Below are positions 52,680 to 64,000 of a stretch of 64,000 nt of DNA, piece by piece. The first letter of the stretch is position 1, and every line of letters begins with the position of its first letter. This stretch comes from Polyodon spathula (taxonomy: Eukaryota; Chordata; Actinopteri; Acipenseriformes; Polyodontidae), in the NCBI RefSeq assembly GCF_017654505.1, contig NC_054549.1:25690147-25754146 (forward strand), given 5' to 3'. A model generated the notes under the pieces. That model made no database searches, was not told where the DNA came from, and was given only the letters and a program-made list of their open reading frames with translations. The position numbers and the translations under genes were made by a program.

Positions 52680-54540
52680 TGAGACTTGTAGGCTTTGGAC
52701 TCGAGTCACGGCCGCAGAAGAGTCGGACTCAACCTTGTGTGGCTCGGACTCAGACTTTCTATTCTATCTAAATTCTATCTTTCTGGTCCTGCTTCCCCTA
52801 AAACTTCCACCAACAACTACACCTCTCTGAATTCAAAGTCTTCAGTTACTAGGAAACTGCACAATAAAATCTCACCCAACAAAACATTATCCAATCACTG
52901 ATTAGCCAATCATAGTATAAATGAGAAATTGGAAGTTAGGTTGCAGTGAAAACACAACCCCAGCCGAGTTACAAATCCAACTGCACATATAGCAAAGACC
53001 GTTTTTTTTTTGTTTGTTTGTTTTTTCTCTTGCATTGTTTTATAAGGAATAACTAATGTCAGCATAGTTAAGAAGTTAATAATGATTTGGCTTTTAAAGA
53101 GTCTCTTTCTTTACATTCAAACAGTATTCCAATTCCACTTCCAAAAGAAAGCAAAGAAAGTAAGACAAATTTAAAAAGGCATGCAAATAGAATAATCTAG
53201 CTGGAAAACATGTAACGAAATCATCTTTTTTAAATGTTTTATTATTTGTGCATTTTTCCAGAAGAATCAGACAATGTCCAAACATTTCCCCCACGACTAC
53301 CACTACCTTAATGAACATTGGTTAGAGTTTGTTTCAAGGACTCTGCTTGGAAAAATAACAACTGATTGGTTAAACAGTATCACATGACCGTGCGCATATA
53401 TAACATATAGCATGGCTTGCATACTAATGAGCCGCTTCACACTGAATAAATCACTATGCACCACTACATTCTAAATTCCATGACAAACTGGCATTTTATT
53501 TGGTACAAAACCACAGGCAAAAATGAGTGGCATTAGACTTATTTCCTTTAATATATTTGGGGATGAAACTGCACATAACTGGTACACCACCAACTTTGAG
53601 TGAAGACAGCCGTCTATCTGAAAATAAATAAATAAATAAAATAAGTCCACCAGCAAGAGTAGACACATAATAGTAGATGAGGAACAGCTAAATGAAATTG
53701 GAGAAAACAAAAGATTAAAAAAAACACACAAACACAAAAAAACTACAGCATGGGCTGATTAATGTACTAAAGAAAAAAATATGGACATTCATTTTATGGA
53801 AATACGTCCAAAAAAATCTCAACAACATTAAGGGAATTTTATGCCAGTGCAAGAAGTTCAACTGGGGACCAGTATTCAGTTTTATAACACTGAGCTGGAC
53901 TAAATACATATTTTAACAGTAGAAGTTTTAACATCTCTGCTGACAGCAAGTTTAAAACCAGCAATAATGTATTCCTGTCAGTCAGGAAAACTCTTAGAAA
54001 AGCAGGTAACAACAAGGCCAGACACTACCCAGAATTACCCGCCTGGATTTTAAACATCTGTGGGAAACTGAAGTACTGTCCCCTGACACTGCAGTTGGAT
54101 TGGTGCATAAAATCTGATTCGAACATCAACTGGCACAACTTGTACGCGAGGGTGTCCGACGACTAACAAAAGCATATTCTGAGATCCAAAAGGAAGAAAA
54201 CGTAATAGAATGTGTGCCTCGCACATAACGAGTTAAGAAACTCACTTCAAGATCCAGCTTCAGTCTCCATCGCAGCTGCTCTCCTTACTTCCTTAGTGTC
54301 ATTTGAAACTCCAGCCATTATCACAGCTTGTGGTCAGTCCTCTAGTTTCAAGTGAGATGGCAATTTCGGTGCAGAAATTCACAATAAAAGAACGTGCAAT
54401 TTATTTTTAATAAGTGAACAATGAATTAAATAAAATAAAATTTGAGACTATTACACTGCGGGTGTATACACAATAAAAGTTTCTGGTTTTGTCTTAATTT
54501 AAATGTGTTTTAATTATTTTAATTATTTTTCTTCCCACAA
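52680..54540. other. Intergenic DNA, nothing firm
   Basis: Near 52697-52760 a GGACTCGAGTC / GTCGGACTC / CTCGGACTC phrase repeats three times and may be a transposon end. A short AAAT repeat is at 53622-53640. No coding sequence recognised. Confidence 0.4.
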
Positions 54541-54564
54541 ATGACAGGTAGCCGTGTTATAAGC

Positions 54565-54661
54565 GGTATAAACCACTTTGGGCCGTGTGGTTCCGATGAT
54601 ATATACCACTTCAGACGTGGTATATATCATGGGAACTGCATGGCTTGTCATGGTTTATACC
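54565..54661. repeat. 97-bp palindrome / hairpin element
   Basis: Arms 54565-54609 and 54617-54661 (45 bases each) match at about 35 positions around a 7-base loop. The innermost 14 bases are perfect (ATGATATATACCAC against GTGGTATATATCAT) and so are the outermost 11 (GGTATAAACCA / TGGTTTATACC). Probably a fold-back MITE. Confidence 0.85.
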
Positions 54662-54669
54662 TTACATAT

Positions 54670-55540
54670 GTAATTATGGAGTGGTTTCTCAAACATGACA
54701 CTGAACACAGTGAAAACAGTAGTACTTCTACTGGTACAACAAATAACCTCTCTCACTACGAGCATCACAATCTACATTTCGGGTGGGAGTCCTCAGTCAG
54801 TGTGCCAAATGTTATGGGGGGCCCTGAGCCAAGAAATCTTTGGAATCCCTGATCTAGAATACAAAGTAAAGACTTGTGAGAAGAGTGAGAAGATGACTGC
54901 ATTGGAAGATGGAGAGGCTTTTGTCTAGTAATGAAAAGATAAAACCTTTTAGTGATGTCCTGAATGCATTCAAAACTCTTCAGTCATGTTATATCTATTT
55001 CCAAAAACATGTGAAAAATGATGCTAATATAATTTTCAGAAAACAGGGGGAGCACACTTGAAACTGGTTTGGAGAGTGCTAAGTGCCTGTTTGTTATTTC
55101 AGTTTCCAAAAGCTGTATGCCAAACAAACTCATGCATGAGGCAACCACATAAACACAATGATATCAAAATAAGACAATGATTGAATACTGTACGGACCCT
55201 CCAGGGCCCACAGACAACCATGTAGCAAAGTTCACATGAGCTGCAGAAAATACATCTATAAACTACATGTATGGCCTTAACGTGGCAGTAGCTAAGACAA
55301 TGATTTCAGAAATTTTGCTTGTCCTGCAGTGTTTGTGAAGTGAAAAACTGAAAGGTATATGTTAAAATTGAGATCGACTTGAAAAGGCAAGGTGTAGGGT
55401 GTGGGTTAACCAAGTGCACATCATGTGTTTTCTATTGGAAAAGTGAAGGTTACCAAGGTAAGGGAAAGTTCAAGTTAACTAGATTAAGGGAGACTTCAGC
55501 TATCCTATGATTTATCCAGAAAAAAAAGTACAGTATATGC
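54670..55540. other. Intergenic DNA, nothing recognised
   Basis: Short ORFs only, without family resemblance. Confidence 0.45.
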
Positions 55541-55550
55541 TGTATTATTA

Positions 55551-56822
55551 AGCTGCATTCACACTGTTATAAATGGACTCGGTCTAGTTTGTTTTGTTGA
55601 AAACAATGTGTCAATGTGCTTTGTGTTCACACTTATCTGCGAGCAAAGGGATCAAGTTCATATGGATGCAAGCTAAAGTTCTTTTTTTTGTGGTTCTTTT
55701 CCATTCTTTCAGGAATTCAGGACCCAGTTCATTTCTGTTCACAAAGTAGTTTGCAAGTGCACTCGGTTCATTTATATGGTGTGTGAACCGGGTGTTTACA
55801 ATATGTTGCAAGGTATCTTGAAAGATGGCAGCTATTGAAGTATTGCTCCAGTTAATAATAGCATGTTTTAGATTCTTACATATTGCTGTGGAATAAAGCA
55901 GGCGAACAGGGGAGCACGTCACTAATTGAATTAATACATGTGTTGAATGATGTGCAGTAGGAAAATAGTGCAGTATTCAATTAGGCAACAATGCATTGTT
56001 CTGCTGGCATTCATTTACTATTTTGTGAGTTTTGTCCAGTTGTTCGACTTGGACCAAATTTATATCAGAGTTTAAGTTTCTTGCACTGTCCATGTAATTA
56101 GGGTTGCCAGATTTGCAGAGTGAAAAACTGTGATGTTTTTTTTCTTCTTCAATTCGTTGTCATCGTACCAACTCCAAAGCTGTTGAAATAATAACACAAT
56201 AGTTTGAAAATTAAACATGGGGTGTATTAATTGCAGATGATAACAACTCATTTTCTTCCTATTGTCGTCTCAAAACATGTTCACTCTACAAAAATCCAGA
56301 TAAAAAATAGTGATAAACAAATAATCATAATGATTAAACAAATAATCCATTATAAGATTGTTTATTTTATTTTTAATGACGCTACACAACCTAATAAATG
56401 CTATTATCTTGCAGAGCACACCAATGCCATTCTGTACTTAAATAAACAAAAGTGATACAATTGCAAAACAGGGATGATTTAACAGTTTCTGACCTGGACA
56501 AAAAATGAAGGATTTTGCTCTACTTGTTTCCTCAGAATATGAACTAAACTATGCGTGAAACTATGTTTACTTCTGAGTGGTTTTACCTTACAGTTTGTTT
56601 TCTATGTGCAAAAGGACCAAGGCCAGCAGTTGTTCACACTGAGGTTTAGCAAATAAACCAGACTCTGTGCGTTTACCAAAAGGACCAAGACCACCTCTTT
56701 AGGTGCACTCAGTACGGTTCATTTCCCAAGCAAACTTTGTTGTTCACACATCGTAGCAAACATACTGAACTGTATCGAGTGTGGACCAAACCTTTTAAAC
56801 AGACCCAGTGTGAACACAGCCT
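55551..56822. mobile_element. 1.27-kb DNA transposon remnant with GCTGTGTTCACACT ends
   Basis: The left end AGCTGCATTCACACT and the inverse of the right end AGGCTGTGTTCACACT are imperfect inverted repeats. Motifs GTTCACAC, GGTTCATTT and GTGCACTC recur near both ends. No transposase ORF. Flanks read TTA-TTA at the left and TAGTAC at the right, so the target duplication is unclear. Confidence 0.65.
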
Positions 56823-56829
56823 TAGTACA

Positions 56830-57935
56830 TCAGCACTTTCAAGGTCATAAATTGAACATTATAATTGGTCTAATATGTCCAAACTATTTTTTTTTTACAG
56901 GAATAAATAAATGTCAGTGATAATAAACACTTTCAAACTTTCATCCTTGTTGACTCCATTGTGCTTATGTATTTTAAGCTTGCAACCCAAAGTGTAAGGC
57001 AAGATAAGAAGGAATCAATTGATTGACAAAACTTTTATCTAGGTAAACTGAAGGGGGCTGAAAATGACCAAACCAAAGTTCCCTAAAGGTTTCATTTACA
57101 TTGTTGTTATCCAACTCTGTGTGCTAGTCTCATTTACTTTGGATTTTTATTCCACGTCCAGCCATGAAACTGGCAGACTAATTTGTCTCATTTGTAAGTT
57201 CTTTTAAGAGGTTTCTGCATCTAAGGTAACTGATATTCGACTTTTCGTAATATAAACTCAAACCCAACAGCTTCTAACAAAAGGTGATTCCCAGCAAGGT
57301 TGGGTGTTGTATCTGATGATTACATTTTCCAGGATGTTATTTTTTTATGCTATAGCATAAACACAAAACTTTGAACATGATGTCATAAAACATGAGCAGA
57401 TCTTTCCTTATTAGTTCTTATTGAATTAATTGCAAAGAACATAATCAGAGCTTTATGAAATCACACTGAATACCCTGAACACACATAACAGCTGTAAAAA
57501 AATCACACTGAATAGTGATTTTAGCACACATTTAAACTTACTGTAGCTGCTAGACTATGCAATGTGTATTATAGGTCATTTGTATTATCAAGTGCTTATT
57601 TTACAAAGGAAAATGCTTGCAATGTATTGGGATTGGTTTAATCAAAATAATTACTTATAATAGTTTTTTATGATGATGCCCCTTATACTGTCACTATATG
57701 GTAATTATATCAGTGTCTATTACTGTCTGACTACAGGGAACAAAGGGTTGCAATAATTTTACTTCAATGCCTACGCCAGTCTCTCAGCAGTATACTTTAC
57801 TGTGCCAATCAATTGTTCAAAATCGTTAACAAAACTTGTGTGTAACTTTATAACAGGGTTACGTTTTGTACCTTGCTTTACAAGAAAAGCTACATAAAAA
57901 GATTGTAGAAATGAATAACTGAACAGGACAATACA
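56830..57935. other. Intergenic DNA, nothing recognised
   Basis: No supported coding sequence or repeat apart from a short T run near 56887. Confidence 0.45.
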
Positions 57936-57938
57936 TAC

Positions 57939-57990
57939 TTTATTATTTATTATTATTTATTTCATAGCAGACACCCTTACAAACTATCAC
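57939..57990 (-). mobile_element. Fish SINE 3'-tail fragment
   Basis: TTATTTCATAGCAGACACCC TTAC is the inverse of the GTAAGTCGCCTTGGATAAAG..GTCTGCTAAATAA tail family seen at 24200-24240. Only the tail and its ATT-rich end are present. Confidence 0.55.
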
Positions 57991-57999
57991 AGTAAAAGT

Positions 58000-58050
58000 A
58001 TCACATTACACAGTATCACATTACACAGTATCACATTACAGAATATCATA
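58000..58050. repeat. 15-bp minisatellite
   Basis: About three and a half copies of AGTATCACATTACAC, with a diverged last copy AATATCATATTACAG. It creates a repetitive CNVIL peptide in the minus frame. The repeats have no unique spacers, so this is not a CRISPR array. Confidence 0.85.
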
Positions 58051-58636
58051 TTACAGATAAGAGCAGTTGTAAAATACAATGAAATCTGTATCAAATTCAA
58101 TTGAATAAGTGAAAGACATTTTAACTTAATCGAAAGCATCTTCAAACACAAAGAATAGTTGTTGCAATATACATCAATGCATACACAGTTTGGATATAGA
58201 TGAATAGATACAACCAAATCCAAACTGTTGTATAGTGGTATGCCTAAATATTTAATAGTAAAAAATGATCCAATGCAGAACTTGTATTCTAATTCACATT
58301 GATGGTACAAGTATTACATTCTGAGTGATTCCACTTATTTAAACAATGGCAGAATTAAATACTGTCTCTGTTTGATGGTTAAAATACTGCTCTTTGTGCA
58401 CGCGTGAATGTGGAACACCAAGAATGCGTGTCAGTCAATTAGTGTACAGAAAAGGAAACTGACAGAGAGGCTCCTATTTCAATAATTTATAGATGTTTTC
58501 CAGTATTTCGATCAACTGAATAGATGTTTTTACATGTTATTCCTGTCTTACTTGTCACCTTTGCATTCATTTATTGGCAAGATGCATCATGCATTCACAG
58601 CAGTTCTTATGTGTTGATCTGAGGTCAAGTCACAAT

Positions 58637-58950
58637 GCTTACATTCATCCACTATCATTAATCTTTTACAGGGTCATCGTGAGTCAGAGCCTAACCCAGC
58701 AGACACAGGGTGCAAGGTGGGACTACACCCTGGACTGTACGTCAGTCCATCACAGTGCGCCACACACAAAGGGCAATCAATCTGAACAGCATGTCTTTGG
58801 ACTGTGGGAGGAAACCGGAGTACCCAGAGAAAACCCACACGAACACGGGGAGAACATGCAAACTTCACACAGACAGACCCCTAGGCTGGAATTGAACCCA
58901 GGACTCTGGGGCTGTGAAGCAGCAGCGCTAACCACCATGCCGCCATGCTT
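58637..58950 (-). mobile_element. tRNA-derived SINE, minus strand
   Basis: The inverse reads GGCATGGTGGTTAGCGCTGC (A-box-like head), CCTGGGTTCAATTCC (B box), then the very widespread fish segment TTTGCATGTTCTCCCCGTGT and GGTACTCCGGTTTCCTCCCA. The 3' end has TGGATGAATG. It is close to full length. The ORFs on both strands here are by-products. Confidence 0.85.
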
Positions 58951-59159
58951 GTATTATTTTGAAATAACACAGGATTTGGATTCAGCCAGGCAGATTGTTC
59001 AAGCTGTGAAATTGTTAACACACATTGCAATATCTTGTCTGCGTAACAAGTATCGATCCCTTTAAAAAGTTTTGAGAAGACAAGGCTATGAAACAGCTAT
59101 AACAAAACCCAGCACCCCAGTCAGTGGGCGTCTTCCAATCCCACAACCAAGCCAGCTTC

Positions 59160-59440
59160 CTCTTTTATATCCAGGAACTCCAGAACATGTCAGCGAGCTA
59201 CTGGCCTCTGGAGGACAAAGGCCAGCCCTGTAGATGGCCGCTCTTTGAGCTCACTGGGCGCGTGGCCAGCAGGGTGCGCTGTAGCAGGACGAGGAGAAAC
59301 AGTCCCTGACAGTTTTGCCTCTCTAACCCACTGAAGCACAGAGCCAGTGCAACATTCCCTTTGGATTCCCGAGTGAAGACCAGCGACTTTGCACAGCCAG
59401 GACACGAACCTGCGCTGTATGACTCTGCCTGCACATCACA
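59160..59440 (-). mobile_element. Probable tRNA-derived SINE, minus strand
   Basis: The inverse has GCGCAGGTTCGTGTCCTGGC, a B-box-like motif, then a GC-rich body with GCGCACCCTGCTGGCCACGC and CCTCCAGAGGCCAGTAGCTC. GC content is sharply above the flanks. An A box is not clear. It generates three overlapping false ORFs. Confidence 0.6.
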
Positions 59441-59779
59441 TGGCAGTGAGGGGGACCACATGTTTCTGATCTTTAATGCAGCTGGTGTATTTAATTGAAG
59501 ACATTTTTAAGAACTTGTCCAGCTCAATGCAGTGTATATTGTATTTATTTCATCAAACACGGTTCCTTCATTGTTATGATCCAACAAATTTCAGATCCTG
59601 CAGTTTGGCAGAAATGTGGTACCTCAGCCCTGGGCTTTACAGTCATTGTGGCCGAAGAGATCAAGATTTTGAGATTTTAAAGAAAATAAATCCAAGGAAG
59701 AGTGTTGTTTTTAAATACAAATGTACAATTATATTTAATTTCTGCTGGTGTTTAACTGTAAAAAGAATATATTAAAATG

Positions 59780-60582
59780 CTAAATAGCTCAAGTGGCCTT
59801 TGATCTTCAGATTTTGTTGGAACTATGCTCGAGTTCAGATCTAAGATGAAAAATTTGGGTGTGATTTTCAATCGTGGGTTAACTTTTGAATCGCATGTGC
59901 TCAATACTGTCAAGGTTTCTTTTTTTCACCTTAGAAATATTGCCAGACTGCGTTCCATGCTTTCTCTACCTGCAGCTGAAAAACTGGTTCATGCTTTTCT
60001 CCAGGATCGATTACTGTAACGCCCTGCTAACTGAGGTGTCTAATGGCATCCTCACTAAAATTCAATTTGTTCAAAATTCTGCAGCAACAATTTTGTCTCT
60101 GTCCAGCTCAAGAAATTACATCACTCCTGTCTTGGAGGTCTTGCACTGGGTGCCTACCAGGTTTAGAATTGATTTAAACATTTTATTGCTGACATAAGGC
60201 TCTTCATGGGCTAGCTCCGACTTATCTGTCAGATCTGTTACCTTTTTAACCTCCCACTCGCAACCTCCGCTCTGCTGATCTCAGACTGCTGTGTGTCCCG
60301 CCTGCTCGCCTGAGCTCTATGGGCAACAAGGCCTTTTGTTGCTATGTCCCCAAGTTATAGAACTCTATTCCGCTAGAGATCATGGACTCAGCTTCTTTGA
60401 GTGTTTTTAAAGTCAAAGACTTACTTTTTAGAAAGGTGTTTTTATGATTTTTATGATTGTTTTATTTCCTTGTGTTTCTCTTATGCATAATCTGTTTATT
60501 TATTGCAGTACTATTAATTGTGAATCGCTCTGAGATGATTGCTTTTAAGGGCGCAATACAAAGTTTATTATTATTATTATTG
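59780..60582 (+). mobile_element. L2-clade LINE 3' fragment with frameshifts
   Basis: Translates in pieces to the C-terminal part of an L2-type reverse transcriptase: KNLGVIFNRGLTFESHV, FHLRNIARLRSMLSLPAAEK, then (new frame) SRIDYCNALLTEVSNGILTK and ITPVLEVLHWVPTRFRIDLN. A frame change near 60000 and another near 60195 break it. The 3' end CGCTCTGAGATG...GCGCAATACAAAG is followed by ATT repeats, as in L2 elements. Confidence 0.88.
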
Positions 60583-60589
60583 AAATGAC

Positions 60590-62350
60590 TCAAATATCAC
60601 AAAAACAGCACAAAAGGCACATTAGGAGGAATGCAATGATCTTGAACCACTCCAACACTCAAATGACATCTGCAGGTTCAATAAAGCCATGAAGTCTTTT
60701 GCCAACCAATATTTTAGGCTTTTTTTAGTTATTAGTTAGAAGCAAAGCTGGAACAATGGGGCGCATGAAAGGTATGTTTTTATTTTAGTTTGGTCATGCA
60801 TTAATCTACTTTGCTTTAAAAATAACATGCCTTGTATTAAGACACAATTTGTTTTCATCAGAATGATATCCAAATAGCCTACTACTGACATTTAGAACCC
60901 CATGGAGTCCCTCCATCAGGCTGTCACAGGTAAAACTATTCCTTTCGGGGGGAAAAACAATCTTGACTTGGGCCCCAGACTACTCTGGAAATTTCTGGAG
61001 ACCCAGACATAAGTTTCAAATTTCTATCTAAAACAAAAATACAGCAGCATTAAAACAAATCAAAAACAACAGCTAATGTTTGGGTAATGGCCAACTTATT
61101 TGCAATCAAAAATGAAAACAGAGCTAAAAAGAAAGAGCAAACCCGCTGGTACTATTAGATTTGGCCATTGCAGGAGACCTCAAAAGATAAGACCCTGCTT
61201 TAAATTTCTGACAACAATGAAAAGTTCAACAGACCTTTGATCCTGGGGGAGTGTCTGAAAGCGACTAACATGATCTCCTTCCTGAAAATCTTGGATTACT
61301 GTTATCCACCATCAGAAACTGACAGGCAACAAACACAAAATGCTATTCTCATAAGACACACACTATTAGGCCCATCAATGCTTGTAGTGCTAACCAACCG
61401 CACACTACAGATTAAAAAAGATGAAAAGGTGCAGGAATGGTCATAACACATGGAATACAACATTAGAGCAAAAACAAGAACCGCACATGTGTGCCATATC
61501 CAAAACGACTAAACTTACGGGACACAAGCCAGTGACTTCTTTCCTGGAAATTATTCCCTGTGGTTAAGTTCAAGGTGTTATTACAACAGAGTGCAAGCAA
61601 TAAAGACGCAGACACAATATTGCTGCGCCATTACTGTTCTGAACTGAAATATCAGATTTGCAGACAGTCAGGTGGGATACCACTGTGTTTAATTATTTGA
61701 CTAGAATATCTGCCAGCAGCAGGGAAATAGCCTCCCCTTTTTAAGTAATCTTGGGTTGATGCCATCTGGACCAGAAATTTGTTTGTCTTGAAAGGTTCTT
61801 CGTACTTAACTTTTATTTACACTAGCTGCAGTAGCATAGTATGTGGGTTGCCTGTAATCAGACTCTTCAGCGGTTAAAACCTCTAATGGTTCACCTGCTG
61901 TCCCTTTGGCTATTCACTGAGCCTTTATTGTTTTTGTTGTTTTGATATTTAAAGGTAACTAAGGGATGGGTTATGGGTTAAAGGTCTAGGCAAAAAAAAG
62001 GTTATGAGAAAAGTCAAATTTATCTGAAAAAATAAAAGTTCACTCAATCACTTAGCAGTAAATAATTACAACAAGCTGTAATTACAACATGATAAATGAA
62101 CAGGCTGAACTGGCATTGTTCTGTCTGCACAGGAAATATAAAAAATCTGGCAATAAAGCCTGGAAAATGCCAGCAGGCTTAAGCAATCAGAAAACAGTGA
62201 ATGAATTCCAACATTAAGAGAGACCAGGGATCCATTCAAACTGATTTGGATTCCAAAATGAAAGCCTTTAGGTAGTTTTACACCAAGCTATATCAATCAG
62301 GACAAGGAGAAAGATACACTTAAAATCTGCTGGGAAGTTCCTGGTGGGGG
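60590..62350. other. Intergenic DNA, nothing recognised
   Basis: AT-rich with short ORFs that do not resemble known families. Confidence 0.45.
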
Positions 62351-62353
62351 TAT

Positions 62354-62450
62354 ATAATTAGCGCTTGTGATTTTCGGTTTTATCCAATAAAAACTGATAA
62401 AACACCCCCGGATACAAAAAAATAAATGGGTGTATATCCAATAAACATTG
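62354..62450 (-). mobile_element. Terminal fragment related to the hAT-like element at 1188-1889
   Basis: The inverse resembles 1795-1889: TGTTTATTGG, then TATCCGGGGGTGTTTTATC and AAAACCGAAAATCACAAGCG against GTTTATTGGCTATCCACCG, GTATCAGGGGTATTTTATCG and AAAACCGAAAATCAGAAGCC. Only one end is present. Confidence 0.7.
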
Positions 62451-62869
62451 GAAGTACTAATGTTTAGCAGTTGCTACAGCGTTAATACTAGGTTTACCTC
62501 CAATGCCAATACAAACAGTTTTGAACTGGCTAGAGTTACAAGGAGTTTCAATTACTATCAAGCACTGTAATCTTTTTATTTTGCAAAACTTATGAAAATA
62601 AATCATGTGTTTTTGTTTCTATTAATTTCAGAGAAAGAAAATACATCTGATTTAAACTATTTTCAGTTTGCAACACCTACATCTGTATGTGTGTAAAGCA
62701 ATGTTTGTGCTTTTATCAAGTCTGTCCCAGAACTCTTGGAGGAAAATTGATTTACAAATAGTATGTGCAAACAGGACAATACATTCTTATTAGTAATCTA
62801 TTCTGAATAAACAGCCATGCCAACTACTGTACATAATGCATTAAAATCATATTTGAAATACAGTACAAC

Positions 62870-63275
62870 ATGTTTAGCTTCATGGCTCTTTGGAACTCTC
62901 TCCCAGCTAGGTGTGTAATGCTCCCACCGTCGTTTAAATCAGCTCTCAAGACCCACCTGTTATCTTTTGCTTTCCATGCTCTTTAAACCTGATATGTGCT
63001 ATTAGCTGCTTTGTTGCTGCTACTATTTCATGTATTATGTTACTATCATATATTATGCACTTTCCACTGTATTTAATGTACTATTTAATATATTATGATA
63101 CTATCATGCACTTCCCAATGTATTTAATGTATTATGCTTTTTTTATTTTTATTGTATATCGTGTATTAAGCATTTCTCTGTATTTAAAGTATTATGGATT
63201 TTCTTGTTACTTTAAAGTGCTTTGTGATGGTGGTCCACTATGAAAGGCGCTATATAAAATAAAGACTGATTGATT
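62870..63275 (+). mobile_element. Second L2-like LINE 3' end
   Basis: 62877-62986 encodes ALWNSLPARCVMLPPSFKSA, then LKTHLLSFAFHAL and a stop, the usual L2 reverse-transcriptase C-terminus. The 3' end GCTTTGTGATGG...GGCGCTATATAAAATAAAG with a short TGATTGAT run is the L2 tail type. Heavily 5'-truncated. Confidence 0.85.
63027..63190. repeat. Imperfect tandem repeat in the L2 3' UTR
   Basis: TATTTAATGTATTATG-type units, with ACTATCAT and GCACTTCCCA-like inserts, recur about three to four times at 50-65 base spacing between the stop codon and the L2 tail. Confidence 0.6.
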
Positions 63276-63279
63276 AATT

Positions 63280-64000
63280 GGCTCCAGGGGTCATTAAAAC
63301 ATGTGAAGATATCTTCTCAAAGGGAGACTTTTTAGTTCTCTAACACAATTCTAGACTTGGGGGAGATGTTAAGGAGGGACATAAAGGTGTTTTAAACTCC
63401 TATAAGTGGATAGCTTGTGTACTGGTTCACAGATATTAACATACTGTTAATCAATAAAGAATAATCACAGAGACTCTGTTTACTCAATGCTTAACAAATC
63501 AGAGTGTGTGTGTGTTTATTAAATGCTTAATAATGGATCAGGTGGCTACAGGCCATGTCAGATCCTAGCTCACAAACAGTCTGGGCAGTCTAGTGTCTTT
63601 ACAAACTAACAGCATCAATTTCATATAGCAAAACTGTTACAAATATGTTTGAGTTTATAGCACTCACAGATAAGCACATTTAAGTTAACTGAATTAGATG
63701 ATAATTTTGCTAAACTGACTCACTCACACTATTGCACTAGTAACCTTCAGATAAGGAGAAGCCCATATCTAAGTTTTAAGCACTTTCTAATTACTAATGT
63801 TCATTCCAAGGGCCCACAGAGTTTACATCAGGTCTGTTTTGTTCAGTTTTTCTCAGGGTATGCTAAACATTAATTTCTTAACTGTTTTAGCTGCACATTT
63901 GTATTAGTTTAGGAATAGTTTGGTAACATTTAATTTATGTTGATTCTGATTATTATTATTACTGTATTACTATTCATTACAGCCATTGGCTGCCATACAA
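63280..64000. other. Intergenic DNA to window end, nothing recognised
   Basis: No gene or clear element; a short ATT run lies near 63950-63965. Confidence 0.45.

Noticed and set aside
55611..55922. Minus-strand ORF of 103 codons
   Set aside because: Lies inside the inverted-repeat element, has no transposase-like motif, and the frame is probably chance.
58000..58050. Regular short repeats resembling a CRISPR array
   Set aside because: The units are directly contiguous with no spacers, and the genome is vertebrate.
57987..58310. Minus-strand ORF of 107 codons with a CNVIL repeat
   Set aside because: Its repetitive part comes from the 15-bp minisatellite and it resembles no family.
58574..59461. 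Overlapping ORFs up to 163 codons on both strands
   Set aside because: They are open only because of GC-rich SINE bodies; no protein family is recognisable apart from SINE-derived sequence.

Overview
This is vertebrate genomic DNA: AT-rich, with long introns, microsatellites and many dispersed transposon remnants. It is almost certainly from a ray-finned fish. The repeats (a tRNA-derived SINE with a long GC-rich body, CR1-like and L2 LINEs, fish-type SINE tails, hAT and Tc1 relatives) look to me like those of a non-teleost such as a sturgeon or paddlefish. That placement is my recognition of repeat families, not a search result.

The window holds one confidently recognised host gene: cereblon (CRBN), the substrate receptor of the CRL4 ubiquitin ligase, on the + strand. 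All eleven coding exons can be placed between 18834 and 48682, with GT/AG junctions and matching phases throughout. They give a complete 448-residue protein with the LON-like domain, the CULT (thalidomide-binding) domain, all four zinc-binding cysteines and the three pocket tryptophans. A likely poly(A) signal lies at 49246.

Layout. 1-18833 is upstream intergenic DNA. It contains a hAT-type element with a perfect 8-bp target duplication, nested in another DNA element (691-2040). It also contains a decayed minus-strand non-LTR retrotransposon with a restriction-like endonuclease, flanked by 217-bp direct repeats (5224-9497), a second hAT relative (12478-13779) and a GT/AT microsatellite. 18834-48682 is CRBN. 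Its introns carry a 369-codon CR1-like reverse transcriptase ORF, SINEs, a recurrent fold-back repeat family (one copy interrupted by a TA-flanked MITE) and a tiny Tc1-like hairpin. 48683-64000 is downstream intergenic DNA with a long hairpin, a 1.3-kb inverted-repeat element, two minus-strand SINEs, and two L2 LINE 3' ends.

The most useful second looks are: the CRBN residue equivalent to human Val388, which is Ile here, with Gln at the human Glu377 position; two oppositely oriented SINEs bracketing exons 6-7; the nested transposon insertions whose boundaries can be read exactly; and the direct-repeat-flanked retroelement. I see no CRISPR, rRNA, tRNA gene or second complete protein-coding gene, and nothing I would call a new biological system.
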